Shown here piece after piece: positions 5,226-13,367 of a DNA stretch of 19,196 bases. Under the pieces are notes generated by a model that made no database searches, was not told the origin of the DNA, and saw only the letters and a program-made list of their open reading frames with translations. Source of the stretch: Candidatus Saccharimonadales bacterium. Its GTDB lineage: Bacteria > Patescibacteriota > Saccharimonadia > UBA4664 > SCTI01. The stretch covers positions 1 to 19,196 of the forward strand of contig JASLFZ010000011.1 in the NCBI GenBank assembly GCA_030150485.1, read 5' to 3'. Position 1 is the first letter of the stretch. Each line of letters starts with the position of its first letter. The translations under genes and the position numbers were made by a program.

Positions 5226-6881
5226 CTATGATTTTCCTGAATCGTCAAGCTTGATGATGACACCCTCCCACGGCCCAAGGTGCAGCAACCCATCCGTTCG
5301 CTCACCTTCCCGGCTGCGCACCGTGCCAGCTACTACCGCCCCGGCCACCTGGCGGAGCTCTTGGTGGTGTTGAGAGAAGTTAATCGCTACCAACGTATGC
5401 TCCCCGCGCTTCCACGCCCACAGCGTCTCGGCTCCGGGCACCGAGGTATAGGTACCGTTTTGCAGCTCCGGGGTGCGACGGCGCAGCGCGGTGAGGTCGC
5501 GCACAAAGTGGAGCGTTGAGTCGCTGCGCTCCTCTTGAGCCAAAACGCTCCGTACTCGCATATCCCCATAGGGCAACCAGGGGCGAACATCGGTATTCGT
5601 GAAGCCGGCCCCAAACTGGTTCTTCCACGGCATCGGCGTGCGTGAACGATCGCGGCCCGCTTCCACCGGCCAGTATTTGCGGCCTCGCGGATCTTTGAGA
5701 CGCCAGGGCGCCACAAACACATCGGTCATACCCAGCTCGTCGCCATAGTAGATTACCGGCGTACCGCGCAGCGCCAGCATCATCAGCAGTGCGCAACGAA
5801 TCTTGCGCTCGTCGCCTTTGGCCCAGCGCGTAGGGAAGCGCGGCTTATCGTGATTGGAGCCGGTCCACACCGGCCAGTTTTCGTGCGATAGCGCCACCTC
5901 GGTTTTTTCAATTAGGTCGCGCAGAAGCGGCGCCTCGAAAGCCGAGTCCAAAAACGCTAGGTTGAACACCAGCTTCATTTCGTCATGGTCGCCGTAAAAG
6001 CTGGCGAGCAGCTTTTGGTCATACACGCGGTTGGTTTCGCCCAGCAGCAAGCCTTTATCGGGGTACTCGTCGACGATCGACCGCCAGCGCTTCAAAATAC
6101 CGTGTACCTCCGGGCGCGAGGTGTTGTAGAGCGGCTGCTGACGCAGTAGCCGAATTTCGGGCCCATCGGTTTTGCTGCTCCGCGGGTTGTCCCGGAACTG
6201 AGCGTCTTTAACTAACATGTTAAAGACATCAATACGGAAGCCCGCCACGCCGCGATCCAGCCAAAATCGGAAGATTTTGTCAAACTCCTCCAGCACCGCC
6301 GGATTACGCCAGTTGAGGTCGGCCTGCTCCTTCCACCAGTTGTGGAGATAGTACTGGCCGGTTGGCGAGTGATACTGCCAGGCGCTACCACCATCGTCGG
6401 CCGCCTTCCAGTTGTTGGGTGGCCGGCCATCACGTTTGGGGCTGCGCCAGATGTAGTAATCGCGGTACTGGGCGTGCTTGCCGGTTAGAGCGTTCTGGAA
6501 CCAGGGGTGCTTGATGCTGGTATGATTAGGCACCAAATCAAAAATGACCTTGATATTACGCTTGCCGGCCTCGCTAATCAGGCGGTCGAAATCCTCCATC
6601 GTGCCGAGAGTTGGATCCACCGCATAGTAATCGGTGACGTCATAGCCCCAATCATAGTTAGAGCTTTTGGTGATTGGCGACAGCCAGATACCGTCGACAC
6701 CCAGGTCCGCAAGGTAATCGAGCTTTGCGATCACACCGGGCAGGTCACCAACGCCATCGCCATTGGTATCAAAAAACGACCGCACGTAAATTTGGTAGAT
6801 AACCCCGGTTTTCCACCAGGGGTCAGGGGGGAGCTTACGTGCGGCGGCAGCTGGTTGGGTTTTGGTTTCAGGAACCGCCAT
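5226..6881 (-). CDS. GH13 alpha-glucosidase (alpha-amylase family)
   Basis: A cytoplasmic glycoside hydrolase of family 13 that cleaves terminal alpha-glucosidic bonds of malto- or isomalto-oligosaccharides. Residue numbers are for the ATG at 6881 (551 aa). The (beta/alpha)8 barrel starts at VIYQIYVRSFFDTNGDGVGD. Region I is DLVPNH with H120. Region II is GFRIDV with the nucleophile D218. Region III is LLGET with the acid/base E282. Region IV is SNHD with D345. The fifth region is QADLN, close to the QPDLN of oligo-1,6-glucosidase and alpha-glucosidase groups. A beta-sandwich domain follows (LVAINFSQ). There is no signal peptide. Other starts are ATG 6893 and TTG 6914. I prefer 6881 because TATAAT (6892-6897) lies just upstream and overlaps the 6893 ATG. 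A trehalose-active enzyme is a less likely alternative. Confidence 0.93.
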   Translation of the reverse strand: MAVPETKTQPAAAARKLPPDPWWKTGVIYQIYVRSFFDTNGDGVGDLPGVIAKLDYLADLGVDGIWLSPITKSSNYDWGYDVTDYYAVDPTLGTMEDFDRLISEAGKRNIKVIFDLVPNHTSIKHPWFQNALTGKHAQYRDYYIWRSPKRDGRPPNNWKAADDGGSAWQYHSPTGQYYLHNWWKEQADLNWRNPAVLEEFDKIFRFWLDRGVAGFRIDVFNMLVKDAQFRDNPRSSKTDGPEIRLLRQQPLYNTSRPEVHGILKRWRSIVDEYPDKGLLLGETNRVYDQKLLASFYGDHDEMKLVFNLAFLDSAFEAPLLRDLIEKTEVALSHENWPVWTGSNHDKPRFPTRWAKGDERKIRCALLMMLALRGTPVIYYGDELGMTDVFVAPWRLKDPRGRKYWPVEAGRDRSRTPMPWKNQFGAGFTNTDVRPWLPYGDMRVRSVLAQEERSDSTLHFVRDLTALRRRTPELQNGTYTSVPGAETLWAWKRGEHTLVAINFSQHHQELRQVAGAVVAGTVRSREGERTDGLLHLGPWEGVIIKLDDSGKS

Positions 6882-6891
6882 ATTGGTTCTC

Positions 6892-6897
6892 ATTATA
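6892..6897 (-). promoter_or_regulatory. -10 element of the glucosidase gene
   Basis: A perfect TATAAT on the minus strand, 10 nt before the ATG at 6881 and overlapping the ATG at 6893. There is no recognisable -35. It implies a transcript with a leader of only a few nucleotides. Confidence 0.45.
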
Positions 6898-6929
6898 GAT
6901 GGCGCAAGCCGCAAAAGAAAAGCCCGTTT

Positions 6930-7652
6930 TTAGTCTCCAAGGGCCAAAAAATCGCCTCGAATTGCTTGGACTTGTTCAATAAAGCTATGAGCCTGTTCGC
7001 GGCGCGGCCGGGGCATATCGGCTAGATGATAGGTGCGCACAATCCGCCCGGCGTTCATTAATACGATGCGATCGGCCAGCGTCACCGCCTCCTCAATAGA
7101 ATGCGAGACCATGACAATGGTCTTTTTGGTCTGCTGCCAAATCGTTAGCAAGTCTTGATGCAGCATCTCGGTGGTCTTGATGTCCAAGGCCGCAAACGGC
7201 TCATCGAGCACGAGCACCGCCGGATCAACCGCTAGCGCTCGCGCCAGCCCGACCCGCTGGCGCTGGCCACCCGAAAGCTCGCGAGGGTATTTATCGGCAA
7301 ACGGCGTCAGGCCGACCAGCTCAAGCTGCCGTCGCACAATCCGCTTGATTTGCCCAGCGGGGGTACCGCGCGCCTGCAGCACAATCCCCACGTTATCGCC
7401 CACCGTAAGCCACGGAAACAGCGCACCAGCCTGAAACACCATGGCCACGTTATCGGGCCGCTCCACGTCACCCGCCGACGCCTGCTCCAGCCCGGTGATG
7501 AGCTTAATCAACGTTGACTTGCCACAGCCGGATGGTCCAATCAAAACAATGAACTCCCCCGCCACCGCCAAAAAATCTACCGCGTTCAACGAGGGATGCC
7601 CCACCCCGGGGTAGGTTTTTTGGGCTTGATTGAGCTCGATTATCTTACTCAA
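6930..7652 (-). CDS. ABC transporter ATP-binding protein, NitT/TauT type
   Basis: The nucleotide-binding subunit of an importer of the nitrate/sulfonate/taurine class. Numbered from the TTG at 7652 (240 aa): Walker A GPSGCGKST (39-47), Q-loop Q74, signature LSGGQRQR (126-133), Walker B LVLDEP with the catalytic E151, and H-loop H184 in VSHS. The sequence after Walker B (FAALD) and the phrase SIEEAVTLADRI are typical of this class. The start is uncertain. The frame opens at a TTG at 7670, but the TTG at 7652 overlaps the permease stop (TTGAGTAA), which suits translational coupling. There is no ATG candidate near the expected N-terminus. It pairs with the permease upstream; no substrate-binding protein is present, so the substrate cannot be read. 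Confidence 0.92.
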   Translation of the reverse strand: MSKIIELNQAQKTYPGVGHPSLNAVDFLAVAGEFIVLIGPSGCGKSTLIKLITGLEQASAGDVERPDNVAMVFQAGALFPWLTVGDNVGIVLQARGTPAGQIKRIVRRQLELVGLTPFADKYPRELSGGQRQRVGLARALAVDPAVLVLDEPFAALDIKTTEMLHQDLLTIWQQTKKTIVMVSHSIEEAVTLADRIVLMNAGRIVRTYHLADMPRPRREQAHSFIEQVQAIRGDFLALGD

Positions 7653-8475
7653 ACCGGAACCGCTCAGCAAAGCGCAGCAAACGTTGCCACACGAGCAGAT
7701 TAATAATCGCGATCGCGATCACCAACGTGAGCACCGCCGCGATAAACAAATTACCGTTCCCATCTGCGCTGGCATGCACCATCACGCTGCCGATCCCGAA
7801 GAGGTCGTTCGAGCGGTTACCGTGGGGTAGGTAGGTATGGAGTACCTCGGCCACAATCAGGATGTTCCAACCGGATGCCCACGAAAGCAGCGAGCCGGTC
7901 ACGAAATAGGGAAAGATCGAGGGTACCAGCACCTGGCGCAGGTACATCGGCCCCCGAATTCCAAACAGCTGGGCGGCGGCTTTAACGTCGCCTGGCACCA
8001 ACCTCAGTCCACCTACCAAGCTAAAAACAATGCTCCATAGCATCGTAATAAACAGTACAAAAATCGCCGCCCCTTCAAGCAAATGGTAGTCCAGGAAAAA
8101 GAGAATGATCACCGGGAAAAACGCCAGTACCGGCACCGACTGCATGATGTCAAACACCGGCAGCAGGACCCGCTCGGTTAAGGCGCTGTGGTTAATCAGT
8201 AGCGCCATGGGCAGCGCCAGCACCAGGGCCGCTAGGTAAGCTACCAAAAGCCGCAGTATGCTCGCACCCAGCGCACCAAGCAGCATGCCGACCGGCACGT
8301 GGCCGCCTCGCGTCATCGGCACGTGGTGAATCACGACCGCGGCCACAATCACCGCAGCTAGCGGCACCGCCAGCAATCCGTACAGGCGCTGATGCAGGTG
8401 GACGGGATACCAATAGCCAGGGTGCTGTTGGTGGTGAATGTGAGTGTGGTTGGGGTGGGGTAAGGGTTTTGCCAT
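7645..8475 (-). CDS. ABC transporter permease, NitT/TauT type, with His-rich N-terminus
   Basis: A 276-residue permease of the binding-protein-dependent type. Membrane segments lie roughly at 31-50, 66-95, 110-128, 135-158, 187-212 and 243-264. The cytoplasmic EAA-like loop reads VKAAAQLFGIRGPMYLRQV (164-182), where the ATPase docks. The first 28 residues hold eight histidines (HPNHTHIHH and VHLH), unusual for the family and suggestive of metal binding or sensing. The start ATG at 8475 lacks a strong ribosome site; a promoter is predicted at 8499-8526. It is translationally coupled to the ATPase gene. Without a binding protein in the window the substrate stays open: nitrate/taurine-like organic anions by family, or a metal-linked compound given the His tail. 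Confidence 0.9.
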   Translation of the reverse strand: MAKPLPHPNHTHIHHQQHPGYWYPVHLHQRLYGLLAVPLAAVIVAAVVIHHVPMTRGGHVPVGMLLGALGASILRLLVAYLAALVLALPMALLINHSALTERVLLPVFDIMQSVPVLAFFPVIILFFLDYHLLEGAAIFVLFITMLWSIVFSLVGGLRLVPGDVKAAAQLFGIRGPMYLRQVLVPSIFPYFVTGSLLSWASGWNILIVAEVLHTYLPHGNRSNDLFGIGSVMVHASADGNGNLFIAAVLTLVIAIAIINLLVWQRLLRFAERFRFE

Positions 8476-8498
8476 GACGCTTATGGTCTCTTACTCCT

Positions 8499-8526
8499 AT
8501 TATCCCCTATCCCCCTGCAGACGCAA
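8499..8526 (-). promoter_or_regulatory. Predicted promoter of the NitT/TauT-type ABC operon
   Basis: A -35 TTGCGT (8521-8526) and a -10 GATAAT (8499-8504) on the minus strand, with a 16-bp spacer. It lies between the MacB-type ATPase stop and the permease start. The leader would be about 17 nt. Confidence 0.5.
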
Positions 8527-8541
8527 CCTGGCGCCATGATG

Positions 8542-9258
8542 CTACTTAGGGATGCTCTTGCTGTGCTGGCGCGAGGTGGCGGCTGGTTTACCCGTTACGA
8601 GCTTGCCATCCTGTAGTCGAAACGTTACTTCCGTCTTCTCGGCAATCGAAAGGTCATGCGTAACCGCCACAATGGTGGTGTTCTCCGAACGGGCTAAGTC
8701 TTGCAAAAGCTCAACGATCATCTCCCCCGTTTGGCTATCAAGGTTGCCGGTAGGCTCATCCGCCAAAATTAACTTCGGGCGATTAGCCAGCGCTCGGGCG
8801 ATGGCCACCCGCTGCTGCTCCCCGCCCGACAGCCGTCCTGGCTTGCGGGTTTGCTTATCGGCCGTTAAACCCACCTGGTTGAGCAGCTCGCGGGCGCGCT
8901 GCTGGCGCAAACCACCCGGAGTGCCAGCAAACTCCATCGGGAGCATGACATTTTCGAGCGCGGTCAGGTTTGGCACGAGGTTATAGTTCTGGAACACAAA
9001 TCCAATCTGGCGACAGCGATACGCGATCAGGGCGTGATCACCCAGCTTGGTCATATCACGACCGTCTACCTCTATTGAGCCCTCGCTTGGCTTATCAAGC
9101 GCACCGAGCAGCGAAAGCAGCGTACTTTTGCCGCTACCGCTACGTCCAACCACCGAGGCGAACTGTCCTTCGGGTATCTCAAAGCTGATATCATCAACTG
9201 CCTTAACAATGGTATCGCCTGACTTAAATCGCTTAACTACGTGTGAAACTTTTAACAT
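8542..9258 (-). CDS. ABC transporter ATP-binding protein, MacB/LolD type
   Basis: The 238-residue ATPase of a type VII (MacB/FtsX-like) ABC system. Visible motifs are Walker A GRSGSGKST (38-46), Q-loop Q90 in FVFQNYNL, signature LSGGEQQR (143-150), Walker B LILADEP with E168, the D-loop in TGNLD, and H-loop H201 in VTHD. ADEPTGNLD is characteristic of the LolD/MacB branch. The start ATG at 9258 shares its first base region with the upstream stop (TAATG), so it is translated coupled to the permease. The system is expected to do mechanotransmission or export of peptides, lipoproteins or antimicrobials rather than import. It is the last gene of a probable operon that also encodes a two-component system. 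Confidence 0.94.
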   Translation of the reverse strand: MLKVSHVVKRFKSGDTIVKAVDDISFEIPEGQFASVVGRSGSGKSTLLSLLGALDKPSEGSIEVDGRDMTKLGDHALIAYRCRQIGFVFQNYNLVPNLTALENVMLPMEFAGTPGGLRQQRARELLNQVGLTADKQTRKPGRLSGGEQQRVAIARALANRPKLILADEPTGNLDSQTGEMIVELLQDLARSENTTIVAVTHDLSIAEKTEVTFRLQDGKLVTGKPAATSRQHSKSIPK

Positions 9259-10634
9259 TATTCAGCCCTCATTACTTCTGCAGGTCGCACTCGGGAGATC
9301 AGTAAAGCCGGAATGGCGCTACCAACAATCGCGATAATCAGAGCCGCTCCTAGGCTATACAGGATGATCTCCCATCCTACATTCGCAGTGATGCCGCGCA
9401 GGCTGCGGGCTCCAAACCCAGCCGCTCGGCTAAAGCCGCCGCCAAAACCTCCACCCGCTCGGCCCATTACGCCGCCAGTATTACTGTTTGAGGTGACGAG
9501 CAACTTGGTGACGGGGTTGCCTCCCACCGCACCAATCACCAAGCCTACCACCGCTGCCAACCCGGTAAAGGTGATTGCCTCGGTCACAAACTGGAACATC
9601 ACCTTGAGATTTGAGGCACCAATCGCCTTTAGTACGCCGATCTCCCGCCGGCGCTCTCGCACGATCATGAGCATGGTGAGGAGAATGATCACCGCGCCGG
9701 CGATCACCGCGCCGATCAAGCTCACGAGCGAGATAGTAGCAATGTTTTGCAGCGGTGCCAGCGCATTCGTCGACTGAGCCTGCTCACTGGTTACGTCGGC
9801 CACCGAGCTACCCAGCGTGTTCTGAATAGCCGTCACCGCGCTGCTTACATTTGTGATCGAATCTACCGTCGCCGTCGCACTGGTAATATCGCCAACCTGG
9901 CTGCTTAGCCGCTGCTCGGTAGCAAGCGGCACGATCGCTTGGCTATTAGAGAACTGGTTGCCGGCGTCGTAAATCCCAGCGACTGTGAGCGTAGTGCCAT
10001 AAGCGGTAAAGGTTGATCCAACCTTAAGGTTGTTCTTCGAGGCTAAGCTCGTACCGATTAAAGCCACATCGGCATCAACGCTCGGGTTGAAGGCTTTACC
10101 GCTGGTTATCTTGAGTGCTCCTCCGCTGCTCGTGCCACCTCCGGCGCCACCCAATACGTTGGCACTCGTTACACTATTGGTGCCGATGATCGTAACTGGC
10201 AGGGTAAAGGTAGGCGTAGCTGAGCCACCCGTATCGGCGCCTCCCCCACCCCCAAAGCCACCACCGTTGCCACCGCCAAAGCGGCGCCCCAGCGAGCCGG
10301 CGTTAATGGATGACTGCAAGTTGGTCTGGGTCGAATCCAGCCGGTCGCTCAGCGTCTCGGTTAGCGCCACCACATGCGCCGTACTCGTTACCTTGGCCAT
10401 TTCGGCGGTCGTGAGCGGATTGCCACCACCCTCAAAACCCCGAGCACCAGTCGGCGAGATGGTAACAGTATTACCAATTGAGCTTTTCACCGTCGCAATC
10501 TTGGCCTGCACTGCCTGGCGCGCTATCAGCATGGTGAGTGCCAACCCAATGCTCAAACCAAGGATCACCACAATCGAAAAGGTTCGGACCGCGTTGCGGA
10601 ACGCATTGCGCACCCCGCGGGTTATTACATTCAT
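9258..10634 (-). CDS. ABC transporter permease, MacB/FtsX type, with Gly-rich insertions
   Basis: A 458-residue permease with the MacB layout: TM1 (about 18-38), a large extracytoplasmic core domain (about 40-295), then TM2 (298-325), TM3 (348-372) and TM4 (421-446). The conserved FtsX cytoplasmic motif RERRREIGVLKAIGAS is at 326-341. Two glycine-rich stretches stand out: RRFGGGNGGGFGGGGG (117-132) inside the core domain, and GRAGGGFGGGFSRAAGFG (391-408) in the outer loop between TM3 and TM4. The start ATG at 10634 has AAGGAC 5 nt upstream. It follows the histidine kinase by 56 nt and is coupled to its ATPase. Predicted role: export of, or resistance to, envelope-active compounds, or signalling to the adjacent kinase. 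Confidence 0.94.
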   Translation of the reverse strand: MNVITRGVRNAFRNAVRTFSIVVILGLSIGLALTMLIARQAVQAKIATVKSSIGNTVTISPTGARGFEGGGNPLTTAEMAKVTSTAHVVALTETLSDRLDSTQTNLQSSINAGSLGRRFGGGNGGGFGGGGGADTGGSATPTFTLPVTIIGTNSVTSANVLGGAGGGTSSGGALKITSGKAFNPSVDADVALIGTSLASKNNLKVGSTFTAYGTTLTVAGIYDAGNQFSNSQAIVPLATEQRLSSQVGDITSATATVDSITNVSSAVTAIQNTLGSSVADVTSEQAQSTNALAPLQNIATISLVSLIGAVIAGAVIILLTMLMIVRERRREIGVLKAIGASNLKVMFQFVTEAITFTGLAAVVGLVIGAVGGNPVTKLLVTSNSNTGGVMGRAGGGFGGGFSRAAGFGARSLRGITANVGWEIILYSLGAALIIAIVGSAIPALLISRVRPAEVMRAE

Positions 10635-10662
10635 AAGTGTCCTTTCTTAGCTATCAACCGTA

Positions 10663-10668
10663 AGTATA
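10663..10668 (-). promoter_or_regulatory. Possible internal -10 before the MacB-type permease
   Basis: TATACT on the minus strand in the 56-bp gap between kinase and permease. No -35 is visible. It might give the transporter extra transcription independent of the two-component genes. Confidence 0.25.
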
Positions 10669-10690
10669 ATTACCAATTCTGAATTTTTGC

Positions 10691-11695
10691 TTAACTTTTG
10701 GCCTCATGGAGCCAAACCGTAAAAGTCGCGCCCTTGCCGGGAGTACTGTCGGCTTCGATGCTGCCTCCGAGCGTCGTCACAATTTTCTGGGCGATTGAAA
10801 GGCCCAGCCCGTATCCACTGACTTGGGTCTTTGAGCGCGAACTGTCGGCGCGGTAAAACCGGCTAAAAATGTGGGGCAGATCGAGCGCCTTTATGCCCAC
10901 TCCTTCATCCCGCACCGTGATCCCCACCGAGCCAGAATCCAGCTTTGCCGCCACCCACACCGTACCGCCGGCATGGCTGTACTTGATGGCGTTATTGAGT
11001 AGCACACTAAACAGCTCCACCAGAGCTTCATACTGGCCCTTAACCGTGGTCTCGTCGGCCACATCAACCTTCACCTTTACCTCATGATTTTTGGCCGCCT
11101 TGGCCTGACGCGCCACCGCAGCCGTAATCACCTCGTGCAATCCCACCGCTTCCAATGCGAGCTCGCCGTTATCATGCTGGGCGAGCTTGAGCAGGCCGGC
11201 CGACAGCCCCTCTAGCTTATCAACCTCCTCCAAGTTGCTCTTGAGGAGGTTGACCGCCTCGACCTTACTCAACTTATCGTCGCGCAAGGCTACCTCAATT
11301 TCCGAGCGCATCGCGGTTAGCGGCGTGCGAAGCTCATGGGAGGCATCGGCCGTAAAACGGCTTTGGTCCTCCAGCGCTTGCTCGATGGGTCGCAGCGTCC
11401 GCTGCGCCAATAAGTAGCTGGCGGCTCCACCCAAAATCAGGATTACCAGGTTGAACTCAAGGAGGTCATCAAGCTCGCGCGAGCGGATACTGTTGGCCGC
11501 TCGCGCGCGATAGGTTGCAAAGTCTCCCGGACCCATCGGCGCTGAACCATAAGAGCCCGACGACTGGTCGGGCGGCAGGCCAAGCCGAACCTCACGCGGC
11601 GAGGAAAGGTAGATAAATGAACTAAAAAATAAGCTGATCGCTACGATGATCAGCAGATACCATCCGGTGAGCCGCACGACTGCGGATCTAAACAC
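10691..11695 (-). CDS. Sensor histidine kinase
   Basis: A membrane-bound kinase partnered with the response regulator just upstream. Numbered from the GTG at 11695 (334 aa): TM1 (12-30), a short outer loop of about 50 residues, TM2 (81-97), the H-box SHELRTPLTAM with phosphoacceptor H120, the N-box LLNNAIKYS (232-240), G1 DEGVGI (263-268), the F-box FSRFYRA and G2 GYGLGLSIA (294-302). Only about 15 residues separate TM2 from the dimerisation helix, so there is no full HAMP domain. The small sensor loop suggests intramembrane sensing, or sensing through the adjacent MacB-type transporter. The start GTG overlaps the regulator stop (GTGTTTAG), with GGAG 9 nt upstream. An in-frame ATG at 11791 would overlap by about 100 nt and adds no recognised domain. 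Confidence 0.94.
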   Translation of the reverse strand: MFRSAVVRLTGWYLLIIVAISLFFSSFIYLSSPREVRLGLPPDQSSGSYGSAPMGPGDFATYRARAANSIRSRELDDLLEFNLVILILGGAASYLLAQRTLRPIEQALEDQSRFTADASHELRTPLTAMRSEIEVALRDDKLSKVEAVNLLKSNLEEVDKLEGLSAGLLKLAQHDNGELALEAVGLHEVITAAVARQAKAAKNHEVKVKVDVADETTVKGQYEALVELFSVLLNNAIKYSHAGGTVWVAAKLDSGSVGITVRDEGVGIKALDLPHIFSRFYRADSSRSKTQVSGYGLGLSIAQKIVTTLGGSIEADSTPGKGATFTVWLHEAKS

Positions 11696-12374
11696 GCGTC
11701 GCCACTCCGAGCTTGTAGCCAAACCCCCGGCTGGTGTGGATAAGGTTGGGTCCCTTAAAGGGCCGGTCGATTTTATTGCGTAGGTAGCCAATATAGACCT
11801 CTACCGTATTGGGCAAGATATCAGCATCGTAATCCCAAACATGGTTCATGATGTTGTTTTTGGTCAATGTTTGGTTCTGGTTGCGCAGCAGGTATTCAAG
11901 GAGCGCAAACTCCTTTTGCGAAAGCTTAATGGGCTCTCCACCACGCGTTACCTCAAAGGTCACCGTATCCAAAGTGAGATCATCGCACTTGAGCGCGCCG
12001 CTCAAACTCTCTTGAGGACGGCGCAGCAACGCCCGTACGCGCGCCAGCAGCTCCTCAAAGGCAAAGGGCTTTACAAGGTAGTCGTCTGCCCCGGCATTCA
12101 GCCCAGTTACGCGATCCTTAATTTGGTCTTTCGCCGTCAGTACCAGCACCGGCGTATGGATCTGCTGCCGACGCATCTCCTTAACGATATCAAGTCCCTC
12201 AATCAGACCCGGAAGCATCCGATCGACAATTACGACGTCGTAATCCTCGGTAGTTGCCATGCTCACTCCTTCGTCGGCCTCGTAAACCACATCCACGGCG
12301 TAGGACTCTTGCTCGAGTCCACGCTTGATTGCCCCCGCTATTTTGTGCTCATCTTCGACGACCAGAATTCTCAT
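11688..12374 (-). CDS. OmpR/PhoB-family response regulator
   Basis: A 228-residue transcription factor. The receiver domain (1-118) has the acidic pocket E7/D8, phosphoacceptor D51 (VIVDRMLPG), T80 and K102 (LVKPFAF). The winged-helix DNA-binding domain (about 128-225) includes SQKEFALLEYLLRNQNQTLT and the C-terminal hairpin HTSRGFGYKL. It receives phosphate from the kinase encoded next and probably controls the MacB-type transporter downstream. The start ATG at 12374 has AGGG about 9 nt upstream. The stop is TAG. It lies 30 nt after the PAP2 gene and overlaps the kinase start by 8 nt, so all appear to be co-transcribed. Confidence 0.95.
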   Translation of the reverse strand: MRILVVEDEHKIAGAIKRGLEQESYAVDVVYEADEGVSMATTEDYDVVIVDRMLPGLIEGLDIVKEMRRQQIHTPVLVLTAKDQIKDRVTGLNAGADDYLVKPFAFEELLARVRALLRRPQESLSGALKCDDLTLDTVTFEVTRGGEPIKLSQKEFALLEYLLRNQNQTLTKNNIMNHVWDYDADILPNTVEVYIGYLRNKIDRPFKGPNLIHTSRGFGYKLGVATRV

Positions 12375-12404
12375 AGTTTTTACCCTACTCCACTAATCTG
12401 AAAT

Positions 12405-13367
12405 CTAACTGAGAGGTAAGCTTGCCGGCGTTGTCGGTGTTGGCGCAGCCGCCAACCGCTTCTGGCGCTGGCGGCGACGGGCCCAAATATATTTGACTCC
12501 AAAAAAGGACACCACCGCATAGACAATGCCACACACCACATCAAACACATAGTGCTCCCCCATATAGACCACCCCCAGCCACATCGAAAGTGGGTAGAGC
12601 AGCGCCAGCGTCCCCCACTTGCGCCCATAGAGGTTCCAAATAAAGAGCACCACCAGCGTCGGATAAGCGGCGTGGAGCGAGGGCACCGCCGCCACCTCGT
12701 TGGGCGAAAACTTGGCATAGAGCGTGGGGAAGTTATGCACTCCCAGTGCGTACCAAATATCGGTTGAGAGCTTTTCAATGTGCGGGATATAGCCGTTCTG
12801 TGAGGCCATCCAAGGTGGCGCGGCCGGAAACAGTAGGTAGGTCAGAAAGCCGGCGTACGAAAGCGCTACCAGCGACCAGACAAACCGCCAGTAGTGCTGC
12901 GGCCGCGTTCGCCATATCAGCACCGCCATGAGAATTGGCACGACGAAATGCATCATGTAGAGACCATAAAAGTAAAAGTCGTACCAGTGCAGCGAGCCAT
13001 GATACAAGACGTGCTGCAACCGGGCTGTCACAATCTGGCCGCGCCCCAAAAACCGATCAAAGCCGATCATAGGATAGTAGTGAACGTGCTTGGAAACGTA
13101 AGGCACGAATCCACGCAGGCTGTCATAGGACAACAAAAGTATTAAGAAAGGGCTGAACTTTTTAATGAACTCAAAAGCCAGGCCGTAAAGCAAGAAAACG
13201 ATAAACAGCAGGATAAACAAGATGTCGGGCGTTAAAAATACCCGCCAAATCACAAAAAATGCCACGATAGCCACCGGCACCATCAAGCGGAGCCACCGTA
13301 ACCAGCGACTCCGGGTTGGAGCGGGCGGCGTAGCCACCACCTTAGGTTCCGTTGGTCGCCGTGCCAT
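12405..13367 (-). CDS. PAP2-superfamily phosphatase, inositol-phosphorylceramide-synthase-like
   Basis: An integral membrane phosphatase or phosphotransferase of the PAP2_3 type. Numbered from the ATG at 13367 (320 aa): basic/Pro-rich N-terminus, membrane segments near 29-45, 48-68, 136-152, 164-181, 236-246, 256-268 and 275-291. The active-site motif PSLHAAYP carries H232, and GEHYVFD carries the nucleophile H272 and D276; these are the C2 and C3 motifs. R85 in YDSLRGF is a candidate for the C1 basic residue. Likely substrates are lipid phosphates such as undecaprenyl pyrophosphate or phosphatidic acid, on the outer face. The first 26 nt overlap the end of the upstream gene in another frame, implying coupling; no strong ribosome site is seen. 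A further in-frame TTG at 13412 is unlikely. It precedes the two-component genes. Confidence 0.9.
   Translation of the reverse strand: MARRPTEPKVVATPPAPTRSRWLRWLRLMVPVAIVAFFVIWRVFLTPDILFILLFIVFLLYGLAFEFIKKFSPFLILLLSYDSLRGFVPYVSKHVHYYPMIGFDRFLGRGQIVTARLQHVLYHGSLHWYDFYFYGLYMMHFVVPILMAVLIWRTRPQHYWRFVWSLVALSYAGFLTYLLFPAAPPWMASQNGYIPHIEKLSTDIWYALGVHNFPTLYAKFSPNEVAAVPSLHAAYPTLVVLFIWNLYGRKWGTLALLYPLSMWLGVVYMGEHYVFDVVCGIVYAVVSFFGVKYIWARRRQRQKRLAAAPTPTTPASLPLS

Noticed and set aside
10030..10650. Long plus-strand frame (about 206 residues) opposite the MacB-type permease.
   Set aside because: It is Pro/Ala-rich antisense of a Gly/Ala-rich coding region; the opposite strand has clear family motifs.
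11696..11791. Upstream ATG (11791) for the histidine kinase.
   Set aside because: It would overlap the response regulator by about 100 nt and adds a stretch without membrane or domain features. The GTG at 11695 gives a normal 8-nt operon overlap.
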